Source: Sporolactobacillus sp. THM7-4
Lineage (GTDB): Bacteria > Bacillota > Bacilli > Bacillales > Sporolactobacillaceae
DNA: 64,000 nt
Direction of reading: 5' to 3'
Assembly: GCF_004153165.1 (NCBI RefSeq)
Contig: NZ_SEMD01000008.1
Span: forward strand, 17,070 to 81,069
The notes under the pieces are model-generated. The model worked only from the letters and a program-made list of their open reading frames with translations, was not told the DNA's origin and did no database searches. Below, one piece after another: positions 20,599 to 29,291 of the stretch; within the stretch, counting starts at the first letter, position 1; every line of letters begins with the position of its first letter. The position numbers were made by a program, and so were the translations under genes.

Positions 20599-20625
20599 TA
20601 GTACAGACAGATGAGGAGAGATTAG
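20599..20625 (+). promoter_or_regulatory. TRAP-like NAG-repeat site over the trpP ribosome-binding site
   Basis: Six NAG triplets (TAG, CAG, CAG, GAG, GAG, TAG at 20599, 20604, 20608, 20613, 20618, 20623) are separated by mostly two bases. They cover the GAGGAG ribosome-binding site and end one base before the GTG start at 20627. This is the form of TRAP sites that block translation of trpP in B. subtilis when tryptophan is plentiful. TRAP itself (mtrB) is not in the window. Confidence 0.6.
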
Positions 20626-20626
20626 T

Positions 20627-21175
20627 GTGAAATTGCAAAACTTGATTATTGTCGCTTTATTTTTGGGTATCGGAACGGTTCTTCATTCGGTCATTCCCGG
20701 TATTTTATTAGGAATGAAACCTGATCTGGCGCTGGTTATGCTTTTCCTGTCTTTATACTTCTTTGCAGAAAAAAAGAGTTTTCTCATTATCGGGCTTGTT
20801 GCGGGAATTCTATCTGGAATGACGACATCCATGCCGGGAGGATTTTTTCCGCTGGTCATCGACAAACTGGTCACTTCGACCGTCGTCTTCACTTTGTTCG
20901 CCGGTGTCGCCTCGCATTTATCAACTTTGCCAAAGTATATTGCGGGAATTATTTTTGCCGGGATTGGAACGGCAGTCAGTGGCGCAGTTTTCCTGAGCAT
21001 GATGATCCTGATTTCAGGACTCAATCCGCATGCTTTTACCGGATTGTTTGTTACGCTTGTACTGCCTACAGCGGCATTAAATACCGTGCTGACAGCGATT
21101 CTTTACCCGATCATAATGAAAATCTCCGAGCGAAGTGCGATTTTCAGTACCGCAGCCGGACGTTCTGCCCGTTAA
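20627..21175 (+). CDS. trpP: tryptophan transporter TrpP
   Basis: Small integral membrane protein, 182 residues, with about five transmembrane helices and no soluble domain; homologous in shape and neighbourhood to B. subtilis TrpP/YhaG, which imports tryptophan. Recognisable segments include LHSVIPGILLGMKPDLALVM, LVAGILSGMTTSMPGGFFP and ALNTVLTAILYP. The GTG start is placed by the GAGGAG just before it. The TRAP-like site over this RBS supports a tryptophan-related role. Confidence 0.85.
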   Translation: MKLQNLIIVALFLGIGTVLHSVIPGILLGMKPDLALVMLFLSLYFFAEKKSFLIIGLVAGILSGMTTSMPGGFFPLVIDKLVTSTVVFTLFAGVASHLSTLPKYIAGIIFAGIGTAVSGAVFLSMMILISGLNPHAFTGLFVTLVLPTAALNTVLTAILYPIIMKISERSAIFSTAAGRSAR

Positions 21176-21184
21176 GCAGCTCCG

Positions 21185-21218
21185 AAAAAAGTCCTGCCTT
21201 ATACAGGCAGGACTTTTT
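21185..21218 (+). terminator. trpP terminator
   Basis: AGTCCTGCC/GGCAGGACT stem of nine pairs or more, with TTTTTAT after it, 10 bases beyond the trpP stop. Confidence 0.85.
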
Positions 21219-21402
21219 ATATTATCAAACAGCGGCGATTCTGTTCATGCTCCTGTCATCTGTTTCTGGAAAACAAAAAACGGAAAATCAGCTTTTCATG
21301 AACGGAAAGCGCCTCATCCTTGCTTATCAGGCTGCATAAAATGTGATATTAGCAGCCGATCAGGGTATAATGAATTTAGTATATGAAAAATGAGGTGATA
21401 AC

Positions 21403-21807
21403 ATGGGAAAATTTCTCTCCTACACCATTGGAGCTGCTATCGGCGGCATTGTCGGCGGAACGCTCGTTTTACTGACCACTCCAAAAAAGGGTGAGGAAGT
21501 TCGGAACGAAATTAAAGAAAAGGCTGTTTCAATCCAGGAACCTCTCAAAGACGCCGCGAATAATCTGAATGCTGTAAAAGACCGTGTTCTTGCTCTTAAA
21601 GATGATAGTATGCCTGTCTTGAAATCAACAGTGACGGATATTGGTAATCTTCTAAAAGAATGGAAAGAGGATGTTCAGCCATACCTGACCAGGATTAAAA
21701 ACAACGTCGTTCAGCTTGAAGCGGCGAAGGAAAAACTCAGTAATAAATTGAGAGCCCATTCACCGGAAAAAAAATCCGGCGAAGAAGAAACGCCGCCTTC
21801 TCTCTGA
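21403..21807 (+). CDS. YtxH/YhaH-like general stress protein
   Basis: 134 residues. The N-terminal hydrophobic glycine-rich segment (residues 5-27, YTIGAAIGGIVGGTLVLLTTP) is followed at once by the YtxH-type PKKGEEVR and a long predicted coiled coil (30-120) ending in an acidic, Pro-rich tail. It is probably anchored in the membrane with the coil in the cytoplasm. GAGGTGATAAC precedes the ATG. B. subtilis yhaH lies at the same place between trpP and prsA. The molecular role is unknown. Confidence 0.8.
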   Translation: MGKFLSYTIGAAIGGIVGGTLVLLTTPKKGEEVRNEIKEKAVSIQEPLKDAANNLNAVKDRVLALKDDSMPVLKSTVTDIGNLLKEWKEDVQPYLTRIKNNVVQLEAAKEKLSNKLRAHSPEKKSGEEETPPSL

Positions 21808-21839
21808 TTGATCCAGCTGACAGCGTAACTGGACAGAAC

Positions 21840-21875
21840 AAAACCGCTTCCTGTAAGTCACAGGAAGCGGTTTTG
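21840..21875. terminator. bidirectional terminator
   Basis: AAACCGCTTCCTGT / ACAGGAAGCGGTTT perfect stem with T tract, between converging YtxH-like and aminopeptidase genes. Confidence 0.85.
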
Positions 21876-21909
21876 TTTGTGTTGACGGGGAAAACCTGAA
21901 TTTTTACTG

Positions 21910-23143
21910 TTAGAAGGCCCAGAGACCTTTTCGGAATACCGGTTCCCAGTTCCCGGTGCCTGTTTCCCCATCAATATCCAGTTCTGATGATCCAATCATG
22001 AAATCGACATGAATGATACTGTTATTTACGCCGTGAGCGTCGAGTTCTTCCCCCGACATCTCCGTACCCTTGTCCAGACAAGTAGGATAGGCTTTGCCAA
22101 TCGCAAGGTGGCATGACGCATTTTCATCAAAAAGTGTGGTGTAAAAAATCATTCCGGATGCGGATATCGGCGAGTCATTTGGAACAAGCGCCACTTCTCC
22201 GAGATAGTGCGATCCCTCGTCTGTCCCGATCAGTTTCTCGAGAACATCTCCGCCCTTTTCCGCGGATGCCCGAACAATCCGTCCGTTTTCAAACGTCAGG
22301 GTCAGCTTCTCGATCATCGTTCCTCCATAGAAGAGTGGCTTTGTACTCGTAACGGTGCCGTTTACCCCCGTTTTGTCAGGAAGTGTATAAACTTCTTCTG
22401 TAGGGATGTTGGCGATAAATTTTGTACCGCGACTGTTAACCGAAGCTCCCCCCTCCCAATGACAGGCAGGATCAAAGCCGATCTCGAGATCCGTCCCCGG
22501 CGCCCGGTAGCGCAATTTACGATACTTTTTCCGATTCAACACGGAAAGCCTGGCAGCGAGTGTTTCCTGATGGACCTTCCAGGCCTGAACCGGATCATCC
22601 TGGTCCGCTCTTGTCATTTTAAAGATCACGTTCCATAAGTCTTCCATGGCTACTTCTCTTATTTTTCCGGGAAACAGCTTTTTAGCCCATTCGACAGTAG
22701 GATAAATCAGGATGGTCCAGCTGAAACGGTCGGCCATTCGATAGTCATAGTACGTATTCAGCGCCTTCCACATGATCTCCTGATCCAGTGCAGCCTTATG
22801 GGGGATCAACCTCCTCCATCATGCCCAGCCCGGTCGTCCTGATATCGATACAGGCAGCCCCGCGTTTGACCAAAGCCGTGAGCGCCTCCGCTTTCCAGAC
22901 CGGATAGTCACGGATAACATCTTCAGAAGTATAGTTCAGTCGCAGACTGTCCAGACGGTCATCCGTCCAATTGTAATAAACACGTTTCGCTCCCGCCTGA
23001 TAAGCCTTCTCTGTTACAAGCCTGACAAGTTCAGCCGCATCGACCGGTGCTTTAACGATCACTTCCTCCCCCCTTTGAACATTTGCACCGACCTTAACCG
23101 CAAGTTCAGCATATTTTTCCAGCTTTTGTGCAAAAGTTTCCAT
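21910..23143 (-). pseudogene. M29-family aminopeptidase (AmpS/PepS type), split by a frameshift
   Basis: Cytoplasmic metallo-aminopeptidase in two frames. The first (from 23143, starting METFAQKLEKYAELAVKVG) runs 115 codons and stops right after EEVDPP. The rest is in another frame and opens with HKAALDQEIMWKALN. Removing one C from the minus-strand run of five C at 22800-22804 restores a continuous EEVDPHKAALDQ and a ~410-residue protein, the family length. The metal-ligand regions NIPTEEVYTLP, HYLGEVALV, ASCHLAIGKAYP and HVDFMIGS are all intact. This could be a true one-base insertion, a phase-variable homopolymer or a sequencing error. Confidence 0.85.
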
Positions 23144-23281
23144 TTCTTCACCTCCAGCGTTTCAGAACCACAGGGTTGTCCAGTTAAACGGCCAGTTCAT
23201 TCATATAAAACGTTCTCATCAGTATCATATCACTTTAGGCAGTCCTTTGCCCGTGAACATCGGCGGGGGTTAAGCCTGCCA

Positions 23282-23893
23282 TCATTCGGGCTTCTGATGA
23301 ACGGTAAAGGAAATAGTGTCTTCCGCAAGGTTAATGGTTTTTGCTTGCAGACTGAGACCTTTCTGTATCTCAACTTGTGTCAGGTCAATATAAATCTGCT
23401 GTTGGTCAGGTTGTATGATGACCCATTTTGGAAACCCTGATCCACTTTTCAGGAAGTTCAAGACTTCTTTGTCAGGCAGCTTCAGACTTCCCAGTTTAAC
23501 ATCTGCTTCTTTTAAAATAATGTTACCCTGGCTGACCGCCGGATCGAAAGTTATAGAGAACGGGATCGCCGTAAACAGCAATTTATACTTTCCGCTTAGA
23601 ATCAACTGATCATTAATTTTGACGCTATACGATAAACGAGGATCGAGGTCTTTGTTTATCTGACTATTAATCATGGCCTCCAGCTGCTTCTTATTAGCCT
23701 GAACGGTAAAAACAGCTTGACCTGCCGAACGGTGAGGCGGAACATTTACTGGCTGACCGCCGGAAAACCAGTCGGTTAAAAGTCCGAAGATCAGGAATAC
23801 CGCAACAGCCACTGCAAAGAGAAGAGAAAGGAACGCAGCTTTCCAAAAGTTTCTTTTATTTTTTTGATTTCTCATCAATCTGTTCTCTATCAA
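23282..23893 (-). CDS. YpmS-family membrane-anchored protein (DUF2140)
   Basis: 203 residues. A basic N-terminus, one transmembrane helix (about residues 17-42, AAFLSLLFAVAVAVFLIFGLL) and an extracellular domain rich in beta strands, with QANKKQLEAMIN, INDQLILSGKYKLL and IYIDLTQVEIQKG characteristic of YpmS. The TTG start at 23893 follows GGAAG at seven bases; a second start at the Met before RNQKNKR is possible. It is conserved in Bacillales, function unknown. Confidence 0.75.
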   Translation of the reverse strand: MIENRLMRNQKNKRNFWKAAFLSLLFAVAVAVFLIFGLLTDWFSGGQPVNVPPHRSAGQAVFTVQANKKQLEAMINSQINKDLDPRLSYSVKINDQLILSGKYKLLFTAIPFSITFDPAVSQGNIILKEADVKLGSLKLPDKEVLNFLKSGSGFPKWVIIQPDQQQIYIDLTQVEIQKGLSLQAKTINLAEDTISFTVHQKPE

Positions 23894-24379
23894 TACCTAT
23901 CTTCCTTCCTCTCTGACATTTTCTACCTTTTTACGTTTTATGATCATCATGAAAAAGTTCAGTTTCTCAATTATACATTATTTTACTTCATTTTCAGATC
24001 CATGCCGAATATTTCACATTCATTCAGTTTGAATCCATCTGTGCCTTTCAGTACGACCTTTTTTGTGCAGCCTTTTTACGGCTGTCTTTGACTCTTCTCG
24101 ACAAGTCTGTGCTTTTTCAGTTAGAATGGACAGTGTTGAGAATTCTTTTCAGGGCTGTTATCCGAAAACAGGGATGCAGGAAATCTTCGTGCCGATGCTA
24201 ATAAGGATCGGTTCAAGCCTCACGTTTTCGCGGATATCCGATCCCGATCGTTCCGGCTAACCGGCCACTTATCTTTATTCATACCGTTTCCTGAATATTT
24301 AAGAGGGGTATTGACGGATAATTTAATGCTGCTTCGAAAATATTTATATTGAGGAGCAAATCAAATAGGAGTGGACAAA
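23894..24379. other. AT-rich intergenic region upstream of prsA
   Basis: 486 bp. The right end holds the prsA control region, with TTGACG near 24312, AT-rich DNA and TATATT near 24346. No gene with a ribosome-binding site was found in the remainder. Confidence 0.4.
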
Positions 24380-25255
24380 GTGAAAAAATTAATGATGATT
24401 CTTGCCGCATTGCTTGTGATCTCGAGTCTTGCTGCATGCGGAAACGGCGGAGGAAATAATGCCGTTGTTGTCAAAACAAAGAGTGGAAACATCACTCAGC
24501 AAGACTTCTATAATGAACTGAAAAAAAGCAATGGGAGCCAGGTTCTTCAGAATATGGTGTACGAGAAGCTGCTTGAGGCGAAGTACCATGTATCCAAAAA
24601 AGATGTCGATGCAAAGTACAATGAGATTCGCAAGACTTTCTCGAGCGCCGACCAGTTTAATGCTTATCTGGCACAGAACAATCTGACAGAAAGCCAGTTC
24701 AGACGTCAGATCAAAGACTATCTGATGATGCAGAAAGCACAGCGTCAGGGTATCAAAGTCACAGACCAGGATCTGCGGGATTACTATAATAAAAATAAAA
24801 ACAAGCTTGTTGAACTGAAGGCGAGCCATATTCTGGTAAAAGATCTGAAGACGGCAAAATCAATTCAACAAAAGCTGAAGAACGGCGAAGACTTCGCTAA
24901 ACTGGCCGAAGCCAGTTCGATCGATCCGGGTTCTAAATCTAAAGGCGGCGAACTCGGCTGGTTCAAGCAGACAACAATGGTACCGGAATTCTCAAATGCC
25001 GCGATGAAGTTAAAGGTCGGACAGATCAGCGGGCCCGTTAAATCGTCCAACGGTTACCATATTATCAAGCTCGAAGGCAAAAAGGACAGTTTTGCTCAGC
25101 TTAAATCATCAGTTAAAGATGCTTATCTATCAAGCAAAGAGAAATCTCAGGACCAGGTAATGCAGAGCTTGATTAAGAACGCCGACATACAGGTTAAGGA
25201 TAAAGAATTCAAGAACCTGTTCAGCAGCGGCCCATCATCAACATTAGGCAAATAA
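24380..25255 (+). CDS. prsA: foldase lipoprotein PrsA (parvulin-type peptidyl-prolyl isomerase)
   Basis: Extracytoplasmic, lipid-anchored folding factor for secreted proteins, 291 residues. The lipoprotein signal is KKLMMILAALLVISSLAAC with lipobox LAAC. An N-terminal helical chaperone domain follows, then the parvulin domain (about residues 130-220) with ASHILVKDLKTA, GGELGWFKQTTMVPEFSNAA and GYHIIKLEGK. Two GTG codons are candidates; AGGAG lies eight bases before the one at 24380. It sits near ecs and a CssRS-like stress sensor, all linked to secretion. A perfect terminator follows. Confidence 0.95.
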   Translation: MKKLMMILAALLVISSLAACGNGGGNNAVVVKTKSGNITQQDFYNELKKSNGSQVLQNMVYEKLLEAKYHVSKKDVDAKYNEIRKTFSSADQFNAYLAQNNLTESQFRRQIKDYLMMQKAQRQGIKVTDQDLRDYYNKNKNKLVELKASHILVKDLKTAKSIQQKLKNGEDFAKLAEASSIDPGSKSKGGELGWFKQTTMVPEFSNAAMKLKVGQISGPVKSSNGYHIIKLEGKKDSFAQLKSSVKDAYLSSKEKSQDQVMQSLIKNADIQVKDKEFKNLFSSGPSSTLGK

Positions 25256-25333
25256 TTCTTCACTGCCGCTAAGGTGTCTATACAGATTCTGTCGTTTGGA
25301 CAAGTGTCAAAAAAAACAAAATTTACATTTCTG

Positions 25334-25373
25334 ACGGCCTGACGCCGGTATACTACCGGTGTCAGGCCGTTTT
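25334..25373 (+). terminator. prsA terminator
   Basis: ACGGCCTGAC...GTCAGGCCGT with an inner CCGGTA/TACCGG stem, then TTTT; one of the longest hairpins in the window. Confidence 0.88.
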
Positions 25374-25382
25374 ACACGGAAC

Positions 25383-25438
25383 AAATTGGCGGTCCTCAGA
25401 AATATCGGCTGTTCTCGAAATATCGGCGATCACGTTAT
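25383..25438. repeat. short degenerate repeat (18-bp period, three units)
   Basis: AAATATCGGCTGTTCTCG and AAATATCGGCGATCACG follow a first unit AAATTGGCGGTCCTCAG; units start about 18 bases apart between the prsA terminator and the yhaL 3' end. The TATCGGC string also opens the core of the large arrays. Confidence 0.4.
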
Positions 25439-25464
25439 TGTAAAAAAAAGGCCGAAAGCAACGG

Positions 25465-25758
25465 TCAATGAATCGCTTTCGAATCTTTTTTTGGATGACG
25501 CCGTTCTTTTTCGGCATTCATCCTGCGAATATAAATTTCTCCCTGTTTTTCAGTCCATTCCTCATCCGCTTCCCGATCCTGTCTGGAAATCGTAAAGGCC
25601 TGGAAACCGCTGAATAAGATTCCGGCGATCACCAGATAGACCCACCACTCGATGCCCTCCATTTTCGATATCAGAGAGTCCATCAAACCGAACTGCTGCA
25701 TCATAAATAGCAAAAAGAGCAGCGCAACGGCATAAAGAGAACGTCTTGCCTGTTTCAT
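25465..25758 (-). CDS. yhaL: YhaL-like sporulation-associated membrane protein
   Basis: 97 residues with two hydrophobic segments (about 8-25 and 38-56). A charged cytoplasmic tail contains EEWTEKQGEIYIRRMNAEKERR, which resembles the tail of YhaL. B. subtilis YhaL is a small protein linked to sporulation, and its gene lies between prsA and yhaM exactly as here. GGGGAGGTG precedes the ATG. Confidence 0.75.
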   Translation of the reverse strand: MKQARRSLYAVALLFLLFMMQQFGLMDSLISKMEGIEWWVYLVIAGILFSGFQAFTISRQDREADEEWTEKQGEIYIRRMNAEKERRHPKKDSKAIH

Positions 25759-25852
25759 ATTTACACCTCCCCGCGCACACTTCAGTGATTATTAAACCCA
25801 CTCCGGATCCTGCACCTTATTTTATGCGCGGGCTTGGACATCCAGACCACGA

Positions 25853-26845
25853 TTACTCATTCTCTTTTTCAGATGGAATGTAATCTTGCTCTCTTTCCAG
25901 TTCTTTGTCGAATGTCGGACGGTAGAGTGATCGATTGTTAAGGGCAAAAACGCGTTCCGAAAATTCGCCGGGTTTTGTTTTTCTGATCGCCCGGGTCATG
26001 ATATTCATCTTGGCATCCATATCATCGAGCATGTGAAGGATTTCCGCTTCTTTAAACATCGGCGGTTTGGGACTACCCCATTCCGGATTTTCATGATGAC
26101 TGAGAACCATATGCTGAAGCAGGAGGACTTCTTCCCTGTCGGCGATACCCATCTCACGAGCTGCTTCGCCAATTTCATCAACCATAATCGATATATGGCC
26201 AAGCAGGTTCCCTTCCAGGGTATATTTCGTTGATCCTGATCCGGACAGTTCCTTTAATTTACCCATATCGTGAAGAATGATGCCGGCATAAAGTAAGTCA
26301 CGGTTGACTTCCGGATAGAGCACTACAACGGCCTTCGCCATATCCAGCATGCAGCTGACATGATAGGCGAGACCTGATAAGAAATTATGATGAATGCTCA
26401 TCGCCGCGGGATATTCAAAGAAAGCGTCATGGTGCTTCTTCAGCAGGGCGCGGGTCAGGCGCTGTATCACAGGATTCTGAATATCAAAAAGGTACTGTGT
26501 CACTTTTTCATTCAGCTCTTTCTCTGAGAGCGGCGCCGCCATTACAAGTTCCGATTTTCGAACATTATCCCGCTCATCAGCGAGGCGGATCGTCCGAATC
26601 TTGAACTGATTTCTCCCTCTGTAGCGGGTGATATCCCCCTCTGCGAAGACGATCGCCCCCTGAACATAATTCGTCTCATCTTCCGAGGTGCATCCCCAGA
26701 GTTTGGATTCGATGTCACCGGATTTATCCTGCAGAATAATCGTAAGAAAGGGTTTTCCGTTGCTCGCCATTCCTTTATTGACCGATTTAATCAATAAGTA
26801 ATCACGGACACGTTCGCCCTCTTTATAAAACGCAATACCCTTCAA
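25853..26845 (-). CDS. yhaM: 3'-5' exoribonuclease YhaM
   Basis: 330-residue nuclease with an N-terminal OB-fold nucleic-acid-binding domain (about 20-100) and a C-terminal HD domain. The metal-binding residues are visible as [19 protein letters not shown] and the later [17 protein letters not shown]. It removes nucleotides from RNA (and ssDNA) 3' ends. The length slightly exceeds the B. subtilis protein (314) because of a C-terminal acidic tail. Synteny with yhaL, yhaN and yhaO supports the name. Confidence 0.93.
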   Translation of the reverse strand: MKGIAFYKEGERVRDYLLIKSVNKGMASNGKPFLTIILQDKSGDIESKLWGCTSEDETNYVQGAIVFAEGDITRYRGRNQFKIRTIRLADERDNVRKSELVMAAPLSEKELNEKVTQYLFDIQNPVIQRLTRALLKKHHDAFFEYPAAMSIHHNFLSGLAYHVSCMLDMAKAVVVLYPEVNRDLLYAGIILHDMGKLKELSGSGSTKYTLEGNLLGHISIMVDEIGEAAREMGIADREEVLLLQHMVLSHHENPEWGSPKPPMFKEAEILHMLDDMDAKMNIMTRAIRKTKPGEFSERVFALNNRSLYRPTFDKELEREQDYIPSEKENE

Positions 26846-26863
26846 CTTTTCCCATCCCCCTTT

Positions 26864-26996
26864 AAGAAAATCCTGGTGAGGCCAGGCCCCTGGGCGCCGG
26901 CTGAACCTTAGTTTTTCTTATACTTGACACCGCTAATCTTTGATCTTTTGTACTATCCCATTTGTATTAAGAAAATCCTGGTGAAGCAAGGCCCCA
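26864..26996. repeat. 27-bp direct repeat, two copies
   Basis: The segment AAGAAAATCCTGGTGA (then RGCMAGGCCCC) occurs at about 26865 and 26968, 103 bp apart, between yhaM and the cssS-like gene. Confidence 0.7.
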
Positions 26997-26999
26997 CTT

Positions 27000-28385
27000 T
27001 CACTTTTCATCATCGGCGGGTCGTTCATCGCGCGGCGGAGCAGGAAGAGAAATAATGAAAGCAACGCCGTCTCGATCGTTCCGGACACGGATCCGTCCTT
27101 TATGATAGTGTACGATACGTTTAACAATAGCAAGTCCAAGACCGAACTGGCCTTTATTCCCCTTTTCGAATGGTTCGAACAGAGCCTCTACCTGATCTTC
27201 AGGTATCGTCTGGCCGTCATTTTTGACCGTTATCTCCGTCTCTGTATCATGTTGCCTGGCATTCATCCAGATATTCTGTTTCGCGTAGCGGAGCCCATTT
27301 TCAACCAGATTTTCCAGAACCGTCTGCCATTGTTCCGGATCAACCCAGATATTCAGCTCTTCCCCTGATACATGAATCTGGATATCAGGGCGCTGTGTTA
27401 TCAGCCGTTGTTTAACCAGATTCGCCAGACTGCCGAATTTTACCAGTGCATAGCGGCTTTTCTGTTCACGAAGAGAGTCGACACGAGTAAAGTACAGGAG
27501 TTTTCTGACCCTTTTCTCCATCTGTGCCGCCTCTTTAATGATTACATCCATTGAATCATCCAGCCCGCCTTTCGGATAGATCCCATCCTTGACCGACTGC
27601 GCGTAACTTTGAACCACCATAATCGGCGTCTTCAATTCATGGGACGCTTGCTGGAGGAACATTTTCTGAGATTCATCGTAGCTCATCAGATTAAGGCGCA
27701 TTTTTTCAAATTGTGAAGAGAGCCGTTCAAACTCATCATCGCCTTTCCACTCGAACGGTTTCTCCCAGTTCAGTTTTGAAATCTCTTCAAACCGTCTGCC
27801 CAGAATATCAAGCGGCCGTTTTAAATATCTGGCAAGCCAGAAAGCGATAAACAGGCTGAGAATGCCTGCCAGGATAAATATAAAAACAAGCCGTGTCCAT
27901 AACTTGTGCATTAATGCATTCGTGTACGTATCCCACATATAAGAGATCAGATAGCCGGTTTCTGTATTGACCTGAACACGTCTGACCACATAATACAAGG
28001 TCGCCCCGCGGTATTCAAGTTCGTAATGCCCGACTCCGGATTTTTGATGCTTTGAACGAGCTTCCATCTGATGGAAAACTGAAGAAGGAATCGTGCTGCC
28101 GAGGAGCTGATTAAAATCGTCATCAACAAGCAAATTCCCGACCGATTTGGATGCCTGTTGCCGGTCAAGAAAGTTGGGGCCGGGATTGTCGACGCCATAG
28201 TCCCCGGTATCCTGATGAAGAACATTTTGCAGTTGTTCCTGTTCAATAGTGGTAAATGAATCCTCTCTCAAAGCGCTTTGAATAGAGAAAGGGTACACGA
28301 TGACCATAATGACGCCAATCATAACGATCAGGAGGGCAAACGACAGCCATATCCGTTTGGTCAGTGTCCACTTAAATTCGAACAT
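27000..28385 (-). CDS. cssS: sensor histidine kinase, CssS-like
   Basis: 461-residue membrane kinase. TM1 is at about 10-32, an extracellular sensor domain of ~130 residues follows, then TM2 near 163-185, a HAMP region, the HisKA box QQASHELKTPIMVV with the phospho-acceptor His, and a HATPase_c with NLVENGLRYAKQN, VKNDGQTIP and GLGLAIVKRIV. The response regulator directly upstream is very like CssR, so this is probably CssS, which senses misfolded exported proteins and controls htrA-type proteases. The start overlaps the cssR stop by one base (TGATG). Confidence 0.78.
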   Translation of the reverse strand: MFEFKWTLTKRIWLSFALLIVMIGVIMVIVYPFSIQSALREDSFTTIEQEQLQNVLHQDTGDYGVDNPGPNFLDRQQASKSVGNLLVDDDFNQLLGSTIPSSVFHQMEARSKHQKSGVGHYELEYRGATLYYVVRRVQVNTETGYLISYMWDTYTNALMHKLWTRLVFIFILAGILSLFIAFWLARYLKRPLDILGRRFEEISKLNWEKPFEWKGDDEFERLSSQFEKMRLNLMSYDESQKMFLQQASHELKTPIMVVQSYAQSVKDGIYPKGGLDDSMDVIIKEAAQMEKRVRKLLYFTRVDSLREQKSRYALVKFGSLANLVKQRLITQRPDIQIHVSGEELNIWVDPEQWQTVLENLVENGLRYAKQNIWMNARQHDTETEITVKNDGQTIPEDQVEALFEPFEKGNKGQFGLGLAIVKRIVHYHKGRIRVRNDRDGVAFIISLPAPPRDERPADDEK

Positions 28386-29062
28386 CAGGACACAACCCGA
28401 TAACCGGAGCCGTAAACAGTTTCTAATGACAAACGGCTCAGTTTTCTTCGAATCCGCCGGACCACATCATCCACAGCGCGATCCGAACCAACATAATCCT
28501 CACCCCATACCTCGTGAAGAATCTCCTTACGCGACTTGGCAACATTGGCGTTCTCCACTAAGTACAGCAAAACGTCAAATTCCTTTCCGGTCAAATCAAT
28601 CGGCTTCTCTTCATCGTCATACACTTTACGTCGGACTAAATCAATCTGATACCTGGAAATGACCAGCCGGTTTTCATGAATACCTCCCCCGTAAACGCGA
28701 TGCAGCAGTTTCTTCGCGCGAATGATTAACTCTTTGGGGAGAAAAGGTTTGGCCAGATAATCATCGCTCCCCATTTCAAGGCCGATAATCTTATCCAGGT
28801 CCTGGTCTCTGGCCGATATGAAGATTACAGGCTCTTCAGAATGATTCTTTTTAATCTGCCTGATTAACTCATAACCCGACATCCCCGGTAGCATGATATC
28901 GAGTATCCAGAGATGGACGCCGTTGTGCATATATTTTAATGCCTCTTCACCCGTCTGGAAAACAGATACTTTCCATCCTTCTTTTTCCATATACGCCTTT
29001 AAAATGGAAGAGAGGCTCTCCTCATCTTCAACAAGATTAATTTGAAAAACCGTTTCATTCAT
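28385..29062 (-). CDS. cssR: response regulator, CssR-like (OmpR/PhoB family)
   Basis: 225 residues, exactly the B. subtilis CssR length. The receiver domain has the acidic pocket VEDEE and phospho-acceptor in LWILDIMLPG, with the conserved Lys in AKPFLPKELIIR. A winged-helix DNA-binding domain follows (IDLTGKEFDVLLYL, WGEDYVGSDRAVDDVVRRIRRKL, VYGSGYRVVS). The HLWILDIMLP and VIFISARD blocks are close to CssR as I know it. It is co-transcribed with the kinase and lies between prsA/yhaM and yhaN, unlike in B. subtilis. Confidence 0.82.
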   Translation of the reverse strand: MNETVFQINLVEDEESLSSILKAYMEKEGWKVSVFQTGEEALKYMHNGVHLWILDIMLPGMSGYELIRQIKKNHSEEPVIFISARDQDLDKIIGLEMGSDDYLAKPFLPKELIIRAKKLLHRVYGGGIHENRLVISRYQIDLVRRKVYDDEEKPIDLTGKEFDVLLYLVENANVAKSRKEILHEVWGEDYVGSDRAVDDVVRRIRRKLSRLSLETVYGSGYRVVS

Positions 29063-29291
29063 ATTTTGTCATCCTTGTTACACACTGTTTTTAAAAAGGG
29101 TTCCGGTGCAGCAATCCCGCCAAGAACGGGCCCATATTGACCTGAACATAAGTTTTTTCTTAATTTGACAAACATTTGACCCGAATAAATTATAACATGA
29201 GTCCTTACGAATTGAGATAAATGAAACATTTTTCATATTGCTCCGAATCCGGAAAAAGTTGCTCCACGGATTGCGATAACCTTTTTTCTCT

